Shown: positions 49,320-57,937 of the stretch, in pieces
How positions within the stretch are numbered: position 1 is the first letter of the stretch
How the letters are laid out: every line of letters begins with the position of its first letter
Source of the DNA: Actinocorallia populi
Lineage (GTDB): Bacteria; Actinomycetota; Actinomycetes; Streptosporangiales; Streptosporangiaceae
DNA: 64,000 nt
Assembly (NCBI RefSeq): GCF_002995495.1
Contig: NZ_PVZV01000001.1
Span: forward strand, 1,240,001 to 1,304,000
Direction of reading: 5' to 3'
Translations under genes and position numbers: made by a program
Notes under the pieces: model-generated
Database searches by the model: none
What the model was told of the DNA's origin: nothing
What the model saw: the letters and a program-made list of their open reading frames with translations, nothing else

Positions 49320-49778
49320 TCACTCGCCCGGAGGCCCGGCCAGGGCCAGGCTGCCGACCAGGCGGTCCAGGGTGACCGCGCCCAGCAGGGCGCCGTCCTC
49401 GACCACCGCCACCAGGGGGCTGCGCACCCTGGCCATCAGCGCCGCGACCTCCAGCAGGGTCGCGTCGGGGCGGACGGTCGTCAGCCGCGCCGCGCCCGGG
49501 GTCACGCAGTCGCCGACCGTCAGCCCGTTGATCTCCTGCCAGAAGTGGTCGGCGTGCGCCTCGTCGACCGCGCGGCTCAACGCCGGATCGTCCCAGTACG
49601 CGCGTGGTACCAGGAGCCTCAGTACCTGGGTGCCGGGGAGCACGGCCCGCGGCCGGCGCCGTTCGTCCACGACGATCAGCCCGGGTACCCTGCCCAGTCC
49701 CATCACCCGTACCGCGGTCGCGACCGAGTCGCCGAAGGTGACGGTGGGGACCTGTACGGCGATGTCACGTGCCTGCAT
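49320..49778 (-). CDS. CBS-domain protein
   Basis: The 152-aa product is a CBS pair: one domain at 1-55 ([48 protein letters not shown]) and one at about 88-145 ([49 protein letters not shown]). The insert between them is helical. CBS pairs bind adenosine nucleotides and gate partner proteins, here probably the transporter encoded 13 bp downstream. Confidence 0.88.
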   Translation of the reverse strand: MQARDIAVQVPTVTFGDSVATAVRVMGLGRVPGLIVVDERRRPRAVLPGTQVLRLLVPRAYWDDPALSRAVDEAHADHFWQEINGLTVGDCVTPGAARLTTVRPDATLLEVAALMARVRSPLVAVVEDGALLGAVTLDRLVGSLALAGPPGE

Positions 49779-50016
49779 GGCTCATGTGCCTTCCGTTCGG
49801 CCTTCTGTGAAAGCTGGGGTTGTGTCACCCTCAAGTTTCGAAAAAAGGGACGAACGGTGACTATCCGTACAGTCCTCCATTTCTCCCGGGGACACCCCGT
49901 AGCCGAAAGGGGTGCGAACCCCCCGCCACGCTTGGGGATGGGGGCGAGCCCGCATGGACACCGGCCCGCACGGGGGACACTCTGAGGACAGGGCAACGAG
50001 GAGAAGGAGAACGCCG

Positions 50017-50661
50017 GTGGAGTCACCCACCCGGATCCTGCTGGCCGACGACCACGCGCTGGTCCGGCAGGGGCTCCGGCTCATCATCGACGCCGAGCCC
50101 GACCTGAAGGTGGTGGCCGAGGCCTCCGACGGGGCGGAGGCGGTGCGCGCCTGCGATCCCGAGGAGGTGGACCTGGCGATCCTGGACATCGCGATGCCGC
50201 GCATGACCGGGTTGCAGGCCGCCCGCGAGATCTCCCGGCGCGCTCCCGGCGTGCGGATCCTCTTCCTTTCGATGTACGACAACGAGCAGTACTTCTTCGC
50301 CGCCCTCAAGGCGGGGGCCAGCGGCTACGTGCTGAAGTCGGTCGTGGACCGCGACCTCATCGAGGCGTGCCGCTCCGCGATGCGCGGGGAGCCCTTCCTC
50401 TACCCGGGCGCGGTGACCGCGCTGATCCGCGAGTACCTCAGCCGGGAGGAGAACGCGCCGGAGAGCATCCTGACGCCCCGCGAGGAGGAGATCATCAAGC
50501 TGGTCGCCGAGGGCCACTCCTCCAAGGAGATCGCCGAGACCCTGACGATCAGCGTGAAGACCGTGGAGCGCCACCGGACCAACATCCTGGCCAAACTCGG
50601 GATGCGGGACCGGCTGGACCTGACCAAGTACGCCATCCGCACGGGGCTCGTCGAGCCCTGA
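50017..50661 (+). CDS. NarL/LuxR-family response regulator
   Basis: In this 214-aa protein the receiver domain has acidic pocket ADDH and phospho-Asp in LAILDIAMPR (about residue 57), with FLSMYDNEQYFFAALKAGASGYVLK. The LuxR HTH is ILTPREEEIIKLVAEGHSSKEIAETL and KTVERHRTNILAKLGM. GTG 50017 has AGGAGAAGGAG ahead. The adjacent kinase at 50740 has its own regulator at 51897. The better match in my memory is a HAMP-type kinase like the one at 55980-56981; inference. Confidence 0.92.
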   Translation: MESPTRILLADDHALVRQGLRLIIDAEPDLKVVAEASDGAEAVRACDPEEVDLAILDIAMPRMTGLQAAREISRRAPGVRILFLSMYDNEQYFFAALKAGASGYVLKSVVDRDLIEACRSAMRGEPFLYPGAVTALIREYLSREENAPESILTPREEEIIKLVAEGHSSKEIAETLTISVKTVERHRTNILAKLGMRDRLDLTKYAIRTGLVEP

Positions 50662-50739
50662 CGGCGTCCTCCGCAGGTCGTACGGCGGTCCGCCGCCGGG
50701 CTGATCCGGGCAGGCCGGGAGCGTGCGTACCCTGCGTTG

Positions 50740-51900
50740 ATGACCGTCAAGATGGTGGAGCGGCTGCGGCGGCATCCGCAGGTCGTGGACCTGCTGTGGA
50801 CTCTTCCGCTGCTGGCGTACGCACTGTTCGTCATGCGGGCCGTGCCCGACCCCAAGGTCCACCTTCTGGTGATCTTCGGTCTCCTGACGCCGCTGGTCTG
50901 GCGCCGGAAATGGCCTCGCACGGTGTTCGCGGTCGTGGCCCTGGTCTCCTTCGCGCAGTGGATGGCCGGGATGCATCCGCAGGTGGCGAACATGGCGGTG
51001 ATGATCGCGCTGTACACGGTCGCGACACGGTCGACGCTCCCCTGGGCGCTGGCCGCGGCGGCCGTCAACGTGTTCGGGTTCAGTCTGGCGACCTTCGACG
51101 GGGAACTGTCTCTTCGGGACTCGCTGAGCGCGGTGGCGACCATGACGGTGTTCATCGGGGCGTTCCTCGTCTACGGCGTGTACCTGCGTACCCGCCGCGC
51201 CTACCTGCAGAGTCTGGAGGAGCGGGCCCTGCAGTCCGAGCACGAGCGCGACACCCAGGTGAGAATGGCGATGGCCGCGGAGCGGGCCAGGATCGCGCGC
51301 GAACTGCACGATGTCATCGCCCACAACGTCAGCGTCATGGTCGTGCAGGCGGACGGCGCCGCGTACGCCATCGACACCGACGTCGACCGGGCCAAGAACG
51401 CGCTGGAGACGATCTCCGCCACCGGAAGGCTCGCATTGGGCGAGATGCGGCGGCTGCTCGGGGTGCTGCGGGAGAGCGACGACACCGGCACCTACACACC
51501 GCAACCCGGGGTCGAGCAGCTCGACGAGCTGGTCGAGCAGGTGCGCGACGCCGGCCTTCCGCTGGAGTTCACGGTTGAAGGCGAGCCGAAGGAACTGCCG
51601 CAGGGACTTCAGCTCTCGGTCTTCCGCATCGTCCAAGAGGCCCTCACCAACACCTTGAAGCACGCGGGGCCGGGCGCGAGAGCGCGCGTACGGCTTCGCT
51701 ACGACAATGGCGGGGTGGGGATCCACGTTCAGGACGACGGCCGCGGCAACGCCATGGTCGAGAACGACGGGAAGGGGCACGGCTTGGCCGGGATGCGCGA
51801 ACGCGCGGCGCTGTACGGGGGGACGGTACGGGCCGAACCCGTCCCGGGCGGCGGGTTCGAGGTGGACGTGCGGCTCCCCGCCGGAGAGGCGGCCCGGTGA
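50740..51900 (+). CDS. DesK-like sensor histidine kinase
   Basis: The 386-aa kinase has four to six N-terminal helices (about 20-155) without a large outside domain. A coiled linker (LEERALQSEHERDTQVRMAMAAERARI) leads to a HisKA_3 domain with ELHDVIAHNVSVMVVQADGA (His near 190), then a HATPase with VQEALTNTLKHAG and DDGRGNAMVENDGKGHGLAGM. This is the type that detects membrane-active compounds. GTGA overlap with the response-regulator gene. TTG 50737 is the alternative start. Confidence 0.92.
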   Translation: MTVKMVERLRRHPQVVDLLWTLPLLAYALFVMRAVPDPKVHLLVIFGLLTPLVWRRKWPRTVFAVVALVSFAQWMAGMHPQVANMAVMIALYTVATRSTLPWALAAAAVNVFGFSLATFDGELSLRDSLSAVATMTVFIGAFLVYGVYLRTRRAYLQSLEERALQSEHERDTQVRMAMAAERARIARELHDVIAHNVSVMVVQADGAAYAIDTDVDRAKNALETISATGRLALGEMRRLLGVLRESDDTGTYTPQPGVEQLDELVEQVRDAGLPLEFTVEGEPKELPQGLQLSVFRIVQEALTNTLKHAGPGARARVRLRYDNGGVGIHVQDDGRGNAMVENDGKGHGLAGMRERAALYGGTVRAEPVPGGGFEVDVRLPAGEAAR

Positions 51901-52556
51901 TCAGGGTGGTGCTCGTCGACGACCAGGAGCTGGTCAGGGCCGGATTCCGCATGGTGCTGGACGCCCAGCCCGGCCTGGAGGTCGTGGGCGAGGCGGGGGA
52001 CGGCGCCCAGGCGGTCGAGCTGCTGCGCTCGACCCGCGCGGACGTCGTCCTCATGGACGTGCGGATGCCCCGGATGGACGGCATCGAGGCCACCCGCCGG
52101 ATCGCCCCCGCCGGGTCGAAGGTGATCATCCTGACCACCTTCGACCTGGACGAGTACGCCTTCGCCGCGATCAAGGCGGGGGCCGCGGGGTTCCTGCTGA
52201 AGGACGCCAGGCCCGCCCAGCTGATCGAGGCGATCCACGCGGTGCACTCCGGCGACGCGGTGGTCGCGCCCAGCACGACGCGCCGCCTGCTGGAGCGCTT
52301 CGCCGGCCACCTGCCCGAACCGGGGGCCGCCGCGCCCGCTCCCGTCGCCGAGGGGCTGACCGACCGGGAGCGGGAGGTCATGCTCCTGGTGGCCAAGGGC
52401 CTGTCGAACGCCGAGATCGGCGGGCGCCTGTACGTGGCGGAGGCGACGGTCAAGACGCACGTCGGCCGCATCCTGACCAAGCTGGGCCTGCGCGACCGGG
52501 TGCAGATCGTGGTGTACGCCTACGAGAACGGCCTGGCGCGCGGCGGCTCCGGCTGA
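51897..52556 (+). CDS. NarL/LuxR-family response regulator
   Basis: In this 219-aa protein the receiver has LVDDQE, phospho-Asp in VVLMDVRMPRMDG (about 54), and LTTFDLDEYAFAAIKAGAAGFLLKD. The HTH is GLTDREREVMLLVAKGLSNAEIGGRLYVAEATVKTH, in the usual C-terminal place. Its start overlaps the DesK-like kinase gene by 4 bp, so they are a cognate pair. The exporter operon downstream (52718) is the expected target. Confidence 0.94.
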   Translation: MIRVVLVDDQELVRAGFRMVLDAQPGLEVVGEAGDGAQAVELLRSTRADVVLMDVRMPRMDGIEATRRIAPAGSKVIILTTFDLDEYAFAAIKAGAAGFLLKDARPAQLIEAIHAVHSGDAVVAPSTTRRLLERFAGHLPEPGAAAPAPVAEGLTDREREVMLLVAKGLSNAEIGGRLYVAEATVKTHVGRILTKLGLRDRVQIVVYAYENGLARGGSG

Positions 52557-52651
52557 GGTCGTACCCCTCAGGTCGTAGCGCCGCAGCGGTGAGGCCGCGG
52601 TGAAGATCCCTCGCAGGAGGTACGGGCCGGGGACCTGAGTGCGATGGCAGC

Positions 52652-52672
52652 GGGACCGCTCGTCCCTAATGT
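52652..52672 (+). promoter_or_regulatory. Putative promoter of ABC operon with dyad
   Basis: GGGAC (52652-52656) and GTCCC (52662-52666) form a small dyad abutting TAATGT (52667-52672), a good -10 element, about 45 bp before the ATPase start. This is where the adjacent response regulator might bind. Confidence 0.35.
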
Positions 52673-52717
52673 CGTTCACGTCCTGTTTCACTCTCCGATC
52701 TCGCAGAGGAGCCAGCC

Positions 52718-53491
52718 GTGACCGGCATCGCCTCCAGCCCTCCCGTACGGGAGCCGAGCCCGACCGCGCCCGTGGTGGCGGCCGTCGACGTCGCCAAGTC
52801 CTACGGACGCGGCGACGCGGTGGTCCACGCCCTGCGCGGCGTCAGCGTCGGCTTCGCCCGCGGCGGGTTCACCGCGATCATGGGTCCGTCCGGCTCCGGC
52901 AAGTCCACGCTCATGCACTGCCTCGCCGGGCTCGACACCGTCACCTCCGGCTCGGTGCTGCTCGGCGGCGCCGACCTCACCCGGCTCGACGACCGGAGGC
53001 TGACCCTGATGCGCCGCGAGCGCATCGGGTTCGTCTTCCAGTCCTTCAACCTGGTGCCCACGCTCACGGCGCGGCAGAACATCCTGTTCCCCCTGGAACT
53101 GGCCGGCCGGACGCCCGAGGCGCAGTGGTTCGACCGGATCGTCGACGTCCTGGGGCTGCGGGAGCGGCTGGACCACCGCCCGTCGGAGCTGTCGGGCGGC
53201 CAGCAGCAGCGGGTGGCGTGCGCGCGGGCGCTGCTGTCCCGGCCCGAGGTGATCTTCGCCGACGAGCCGACCGGGAACCTGGACTCGGTGACCGGCCGCG
53301 AGGTGCTGGAGCTGCTGCGCCGCTCGGTCCGCGACCTGGGCCAGACGATCGTCATGGTCACCCACGACCCGGTCGCCGCCTCGTTCGCCGACCGCGTGGT
53401 CTTCCTGCGGGACGGCCTGATCGTCGACGAGCAGCTCCGCCCGACCCCCGACGGGGTGCTGGACCGGCTCAAGCGGCTGGAGAACGCATGA
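52718..53491 (+). CDS. ABC transporter ATP-binding protein, MacB/LolD type
   Basis: The 257-aa ATPase has Walker A GPSGSGKST near residue 58, signature LSGGQQQRVACARAL near 160 and Walker B FADEPTGNLDS near 180. The N-L-D (not A-L-D) end marks it as somewhat distinct from the two other MacB-type ATPases in this window (1040, 15573). GTG 52718 has GAGGAG 6 nt upstream. An ATGA overlap joins it to the permease. Probably an efflux pump for membrane-active antibiotics, controlled by the preceding two-component pair. Confidence 0.94.
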   Translation: MTGIASSPPVREPSPTAPVVAAVDVAKSYGRGDAVVHALRGVSVGFARGGFTAIMGPSGSGKSTLMHCLAGLDTVTSGSVLLGGADLTRLDDRRLTLMRRERIGFVFQSFNLVPTLTARQNILFPLELAGRTPEAQWFDRIVDVLGLRERLDHRPSELSGGQQQRVACARALLSRPEVIFADEPTGNLDSVTGREVLELLRRSVRDLGQTIVMVTHDPVAASFADRVVFLRDGLIVDEQLRPTPDGVLDRLKRLENA

Positions 53492-55983
53492 TCAGGATCG
53501 TGCTGTCGCGGCTGGGCGCCCAGCGCGGCAGGCTGCTGCTCACCGTGGTCGCCGTCGTCCTCGGCGTGGGCTTCATCAGCGGCACGTTCGCGCTCGGCGA
53601 CCTGATGCGCGCCGGCTACGCCCGGGAGTTCGCCGCCTCCGCCGAGAAGGTCGACGTGGCGGTGCTGCCGGCGGAGCAGGGTGAGACGCTCCCCGCCGGG
53701 CTGCTGAAGAAGATCCGCGCGCTGCCGGGGGTGACCGACGCGCGGGGCCTCGTCCGCGACGAGGCGCCGCTGCTGGGCAGGGACGGCCGCACCCACGGGC
53801 ACGTGCCGACCCAGGGTTTCTCGCTGCCGACCGACGGGCCGCTGCAGCGGTACACCGTGCTGGAGGGCCGGGTCCCGGCGGCGCCGGACGAGGCGGTGCT
53901 GAACGAGAGCCTGGCGGAGGACACCGGCTTCCGGCCCGGCGAGCGCATCCAGGTGCTCGACCCGAAGGAACGCAGGCACACCTTCCGGCTGGTCGGCATC
54001 GTCGACGTCGGCATCGACGCGGAGCTCACCGTGCGCGGCGGGGTGGGCTTCCTCGAGGAGACCGCCGTCCGCATGACCGGGCAGAAGGACCACGTCGAGA
54101 TCGACGTGGCGGGCACCGTGACGCCCGCGCAGGTGCGCGCGGCGATCGGCGGCGCCGGCCACGAAGTGATCACCGGCAAGGAGCTGGCCAGCCGGCTGTC
54201 CGCGGCGGCCGGCGTCGACATCCAGATGATCACCACCGGGCTGCTGGCCTTCGGCCTGATCTCGCTGCTGGTCGCGGGGCTGGTCATCGCCAACACGTTC
54301 ACGATCCTGGTGGCGCAGCGGGCGAGGGAACTGGCGCTGCTGCGCTGCCTGGGGGCCACCCGGCGGCAGGTCTTCGGCGCGGTCGTCGTCGAGGCGGCGC
54401 TGGTCGGGCTGGTCGGCTCCCTGGCCGGCCTGGCCGCGGGCCTCGGGCTGGCGGTCGGCGGGGCCGCGGCGGTGAACGCCATGGGCATGGACGTCCCGGC
54501 GGAGGTGTCGCTCAGCCTCCGGACGGTCGCCGTGGCGCTGTCCGTCGGGCTGGTCATGACGGTGCTCTCGGCGCTGCCGCCCGCCTTCCGCGCGACGAAG
54601 GTGGCGCCGCTGGCCGCGCTCCGCACCGAGCCCGAGCCCGGTGAGCGGTCCTTCCGGCTGGGGCGCGCCCGCTGGGCGCTCGCCGTGCCGTCCGCCGCCG
54701 GAGGCCTGGCGCTGACCGTCGTCGGCATGCGCATGGAGCCGGGGGAGACCGCGATGTTCACCGTCGCGGGCGGCGGTGCGCTGACGTTCCTCGCGGTCAT
54801 CGCGGTGATGCCGCTGCTGGTGCGGGCGTTCGGCCTTCCCACCGGCGGCCGGCTCGGCGGGCTCCTGGGGCTGCCGGGGAGGCTGGCCGTCCAGAACGTG
54901 CGGCGGACGCCGCGCCGCACCGCCGCCACGACCGTCGCGCTGACCGTCGGCGTCGGCCTGATGAGCCTGTTCGCGGTGGTGGGCGCCAGCAGCAAGGCGA
55001 CGGCCGACCAGAAGATGTTCGAGCAGTTCCCCATCGACTACCGGTTGCACACCGGCGTGACCGGGCGCACGATTCCGCGCGGGGTGGCCGACGAGCTGCG
55101 CAGGCGGAACGACCTGTTCTCCGTGGTCACCTCGATCCGCTCCGTCGAGACGAAGTTCGGTGCGAACGAGCGGGCGGTGGCGTCCATGACGCAGTCGTCG
55201 CTGGGCGTCGTGGCCAGACCGGAGATGAAGCACGGGTCCCTGGCGGACCTGCGGCAGGGCACCGTCCTGATCAGCGAGGGGTTCGCCGCGCGCGACGGGA
55301 TCGCCATGGGCGACGAGGTGCCGCTCGAGACGGAGCGCGGCGTGGTGCGGGTGACCGTCTCGGCCGTCTACTCCGGTGACGCCGGCATGATCCCCGACAT
55401 CCTCATCCCCGAAGCGGACTTCGCCCGAAACTTCGGACAAATGGACGACGCCGACGTCTACGTCAACCTCCGCGAGGACGTCCCGGTGGCCGAGGCGAAC
55501 GCCGTCATCGACGCCGCGGTCCGTGACCACCCCAGGGTGCAGGTCGCCACGGGCGCGGCGATGAAGGCGGAGTTCGCCAAGGCCATCGACATGCTGATCG
55601 GGATCTTCGCGGGGCTGCTCGGGCTGGCGATCGTCATCGCGCTGTTCGGGATCGTCAACACGCTGACCCTCTCGGTGGTCGAGCGGACCCGGGAGTCGGC
55701 GCTGCTGCGGGCGCTGGGCGTCAGCCGGAGGCAGCTGCGCGGCATGCTGTCCGCCGAGGCGGTGATCATGTCGCTGCTCGGGGCGGGGGTGGGCGTGGTG
55801 CTCGGCACCGTCTTCGGCTGGGCCGCCACCCGCTCGCTCTTCACCGACTTCGTCTTCGCCGTCCCCTACGGGCAGATCCTGCTGTACCTCGGGCTGGCGG
55901 TGGTGGCCGGGCTGCTCGCCGCGGTCCTGCCCGCCAGGCGGGCGGCCAGGGCCTCCATCGTGGAGTCCCTGTCGGCGGACTAA
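53488..55983 (+). CDS. ABC transporter permease, two FtsX domains
   Basis: The 831-aa permease has a first helix (about 17-40, LLLTVVAVVLGVGFISGTFAL), an extracellular domain, FtsX bundle one (about 250-370, VAQRARELALLRCLGATRRQVFG), middle helices, a second extracellular domain (about 490-690) and bundle two (about 700-825, VVERTRESALLRALGVSRRQLRGM). Same design as the 841-aa permease at 1834. Its stop TAA overlaps the stop of the convergent kinase gene. Confidence 0.94.
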   Translation: MIRIVLSRLGAQRGRLLLTVVAVVLGVGFISGTFALGDLMRAGYAREFAASAEKVDVAVLPAEQGETLPAGLLKKIRALPGVTDARGLVRDEAPLLGRDGRTHGHVPTQGFSLPTDGPLQRYTVLEGRVPAAPDEAVLNESLAEDTGFRPGERIQVLDPKERRHTFRLVGIVDVGIDAELTVRGGVGFLEETAVRMTGQKDHVEIDVAGTVTPAQVRAAIGGAGHEVITGKELASRLSAAAGVDIQMITTGLLAFGLISLLVAGLVIANTFTILVAQRARELALLRCLGATRRQVFGAVVVEAALVGLVGSLAGLAAGLGLAVGGAAAVNAMGMDVPAEVSLSLRTVAVALSVGLVMTVLSALPPAFRATKVAPLAALRTEPEPGERSFRLGRARWALAVPSAAGGLALTVVGMRMEPGETAMFTVAGGGALTFLAVIAVMPLLVRAFGLPTGGRLGGLLGLPGRLAVQNVRRTPRRTAATTVALTVGVGLMSLFAVVGASSKATADQKMFEQFPIDYRLHTGVTGRTIPRGVADELRRRNDLFSVVTSIRSVETKFGANERAVASMTQSSLGVVARPEMKHGSLADLRQGTVLISEGFAARDGIAMGDEVPLETERGVVRVTVSAVYSGDAGMIPDILIPEADFARNFGQMDDADVYVNLREDVPVAEANAVIDAAVRDHPRVQVATGAAMKAEFAKAIDMLIGIFAGLLGLAIVIALFGIVNTLTLSVVERTRESALLRALGVSRRQLRGMLSAEAVIMSLLGAGVGVVLGTVFGWAATRSLFTDFVFAVPYGQILLYLGLAVVAGLLAAVLPARRAARASIVESLSAD

Positions 55984-56981
55984 CCCGCGGCGCGCGCGCC
56001 GCCGATCGGGACGGCCAGGCGGACCCGGGTGCCCCCGGCGGGGACCCCGGTGATCGAGAGCCTGGCGCCGATCAGCAGCGCGCGCTCGCGCATGCCCAGG
56101 ATGCCCGCGCCGTCCTTCTCCGGCGGCCCGCAGCCGTCGTCGGTGACCTCCAGGACGACGAGGCCGGGTTCGCGGGAGAGGGACAGCCGGGCGTGCCGGG
56201 CATGGGAGTGCCGGGCGACGTTGGTGAGGCTCTCCTGGGCGATCCGGTAGATCACGAGTTCGGTGTCCGGGTCGAGGTCCGGGGGCGCCTCCAGGTCCTT
56301 GACCGGCTCCAGGCCCTCCACGCTCTCGAACTCCGCGACCAGGGCGGCCAGGGCGCTGGTCAGGCCCAGGTCCTCCAGCACCCCGGGACGCAGCCGGCGG
56401 GCCACCCCGCGCACCTCGTCCAGGCAGTTCCGGACGTTCTCGCGGACCGTCCGCACCTCCTCGGTGAGCTCCTCGGGGACGCGGTCCACCACCCGCTTCA
56501 GCTGCAGCAGCACCACGGTCAGGCTCTGCCCGATCTCGTCGTGCAGCTCCCGCGCGATGCGCTGCCGCTCGGCCTCCTGCGCGGCCAGCACCCGGGCGGT
56601 GCTGGTGCTGCGGTCGGTCTCGAGCCGGTCGAGCATGGCGTTGAAGGTGGCGACCAGGTGGCCGAGGTCGCCGTTGCCGCCGGTGTCCATCCTGTCTCCC
56701 GAGCGCAGTGAGTCGACCCGTTCCATCAGCGCGGTCAGGCCGTCCAGGGGGGCGAGGCCGGCCCGCAGCAGGAAGGCGGTGGCGGTGACCATGAGCGCCA
56801 GCCCCACCGTCAGCACCGGCAGCTCGGTGACCAGGACGGGCGACGAGACGGTCGCGGGGGACAGGGCCAGCACGGTCGTCCCGACCGCGAAGATCAGCCC
56901 GTTGATCGTGAGCAGCCGCCAGAAGAGGCGGTTGACCGGGCTGCCCTTCCGGGCTCCCGCCTGGGTTGTCCGTGCCGTCAT
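55980..56981 (-). CDS. HAMP-containing sensor histidine kinase
   Basis: In this 333-aa kinase two membrane helices (about 20-42 and 52-72) flank a very short outside loop. A HAMP-like segment (75-130, LMERVDSLRSGDRMDTGGNGDLGHLVATFNAMLDRLE) is followed by HisKA_3 (AAQEAERQRIARELHDEIGQSL; His near 145) and HATPase (RIAQESLTNVARHSHA, VLEVTDDGCGPP, GILGMRERALLIGA). No response regulator touches it; the unpaired LuxR-type regulator at 50017 is the best candidate partner. A TAG/TAA stop overlap joins it to the convergent permease. Confidence 0.92.
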   Translation of the reverse strand: MTARTTQAGARKGSPVNRLFWRLLTINGLIFAVGTTVLALSPATVSSPVLVTELPVLTVGLALMVTATAFLLRAGLAPLDGLTALMERVDSLRSGDRMDTGGNGDLGHLVATFNAMLDRLETDRSTSTARVLAAQEAERQRIARELHDEIGQSLTVVLLQLKRVVDRVPEELTEEVRTVRENVRNCLDEVRGVARRLRPGVLEDLGLTSALAALVAEFESVEGLEPVKDLEAPPDLDPDTELVIYRIAQESLTNVARHSHARHARLSLSREPGLVVLEVTDDGCGPPEKDGAGILGMRERALLIGARLSITGVPAGGTRVRLAVPIGGARAAG

Positions 56982-57141
56982 ACCGTCCAGAGTCTCCTGT
57001 CACCAGGGGTTTTGTCGATGGAGGACGCCACCCGCCGGAGGTGGGGGGCGTCCGGCGCGGGGTTGGGGGTCAGTCCCTATGCGGTTTTCCGTGCCGAGCG
57101 GCGAACCTGGATGAAAAGCGTAAAAACCGGAGGGAGGCCCG

Positions 57142-57672
57142 ATGTCCAGCGAACCCGACTACCTGCTCGGTTCCCTGGTGGGCGGCGTCCTGCTCGCCCT
57201 GCTCGCCCTGGCCGCGTCGGTCTGGCGGGTCGGCCCCGATGAGCGCCTGGTCGTCCGCCGCTCCGGGCGGGTCCGCGCGGTCACCGGACCGGGCCTGCGG
57301 TTCATCCTGCCCGGCCTCGACCGCGCCACCCGGGTGCCGGTCCGCCCCCTCCAGGCGGAGCTGTGGTGCAGGGGCGCCACCCGCGCGGGCGCACCCGTCC
57401 TGATCAGGGGCCGCGCGACCTTCCGGGTGAGCGACCCCGACCGGTACGCCACCGCCCCGGACCTCGCGCTGGACCTCGCCTGCCGTGCGGCGGAGGACGT
57501 CCTGCGCCGCTCCGCCGCCTCTCCGGCACCGGCCGGCGGCCGCGCGCTGGCCGCCGAAGTGCCCGAGACCGCCGGCCTGACCGCCACCGACCTGGAACCC
57601 CTCGCCTCTGCGATCCCCCTGCAGGGGCGGCCGTCCCGCCATGCGATCCCCGAGGAGGGGCTTTGGAGCTGA
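57142..57672 (+). CDS. Short slipin/SPFH-like membrane protein
   Basis: In this 176-aa protein an N-terminal helix (7-28, LLGSLVGGVLLALLALAASVW) is followed by the start of an SPFH domain (RVGPDERLVVRRSGRVRAVTGPGLRFILPGLDRATRVPVRPLQAELWC). Usual slipins run about 250-300 aa and have a C-terminal coiled coil; that part is missing. GGAGGG precedes ATG 57142. The stop overlaps the next gene by 10 bp. May scaffold the antiporter-regulator-like protein next to it. Confidence 0.75.
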   Translation: MSSEPDYLLGSLVGGVLLALLALAASVWRVGPDERLVVRRSGRVRAVTGPGLRFILPGLDRATRVPVRPLQAELWCRGATRAGAPVLIRGRATFRVSDPDRYATAPDLALDLACRAAEDVLRRSAASPAPAGGRALAAEVPETAGLTATDLEPLASAIPLQGRPSRHAIPEEGLWS

Positions 57673-57932
57673 CCCACACCACCCTGCCCGGATACGGCCG
57701 CGTCCACCACGCCCGCACCCGCGGCGGCCGCCTCCTGAGCGTCACCGTCGGCCGGGACGGCCACCGCGAGCTGGCCTTCTACACCGACGAGGACCCCGAC
57801 ACCCCCGTCCAGACCGTCCGCCTCGACCAGGACGAGGCCGACGCCCTGGCCGAACTCCTGCACACCATGTCCTTCGCCGACCGCCTGGCCGCGCTGGAAC
57901 GCGAGGTGGCCCGCCTGGCCGCCCGGGGCTGA
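57663..57932 (+). CDS. Cation:proton antiporter regulatory-subunit-like protein
   Basis: The 89-aa product starts LELTHTTLPGYGRVHHARTRGG, then RELAFYTDEDPDTPVQTVRLDQDEADALAELLH and a short C-terminal helix. This matches the N-terminal regulatory domain of KhtT/TrkA-C-type antiporter subunits in actinomycetes; the RCK-C half is absent. TTG 57663 is supported by GAGGAGG 5 nt ahead; no ATG or GTG fits. Partner antiporter is not adjacent. Confidence 0.7.
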   Translation: MELTHTTLPGYGRVHHARTRGGRLLSVTVGRDGHRELAFYTDEDPDTPVQTVRLDQDEADALAELLHTMSFADRLAALEREVARLAARG

Positions 57933-57937
57933 CGCCC

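Noticed and set aside
52801-57003. Open minus-strand frame of about 1400 codons across the third ABC module
   Set aside because: It is a mirror of the ABC genes and the end of the kinase, with low-complexity composition and no motifs.
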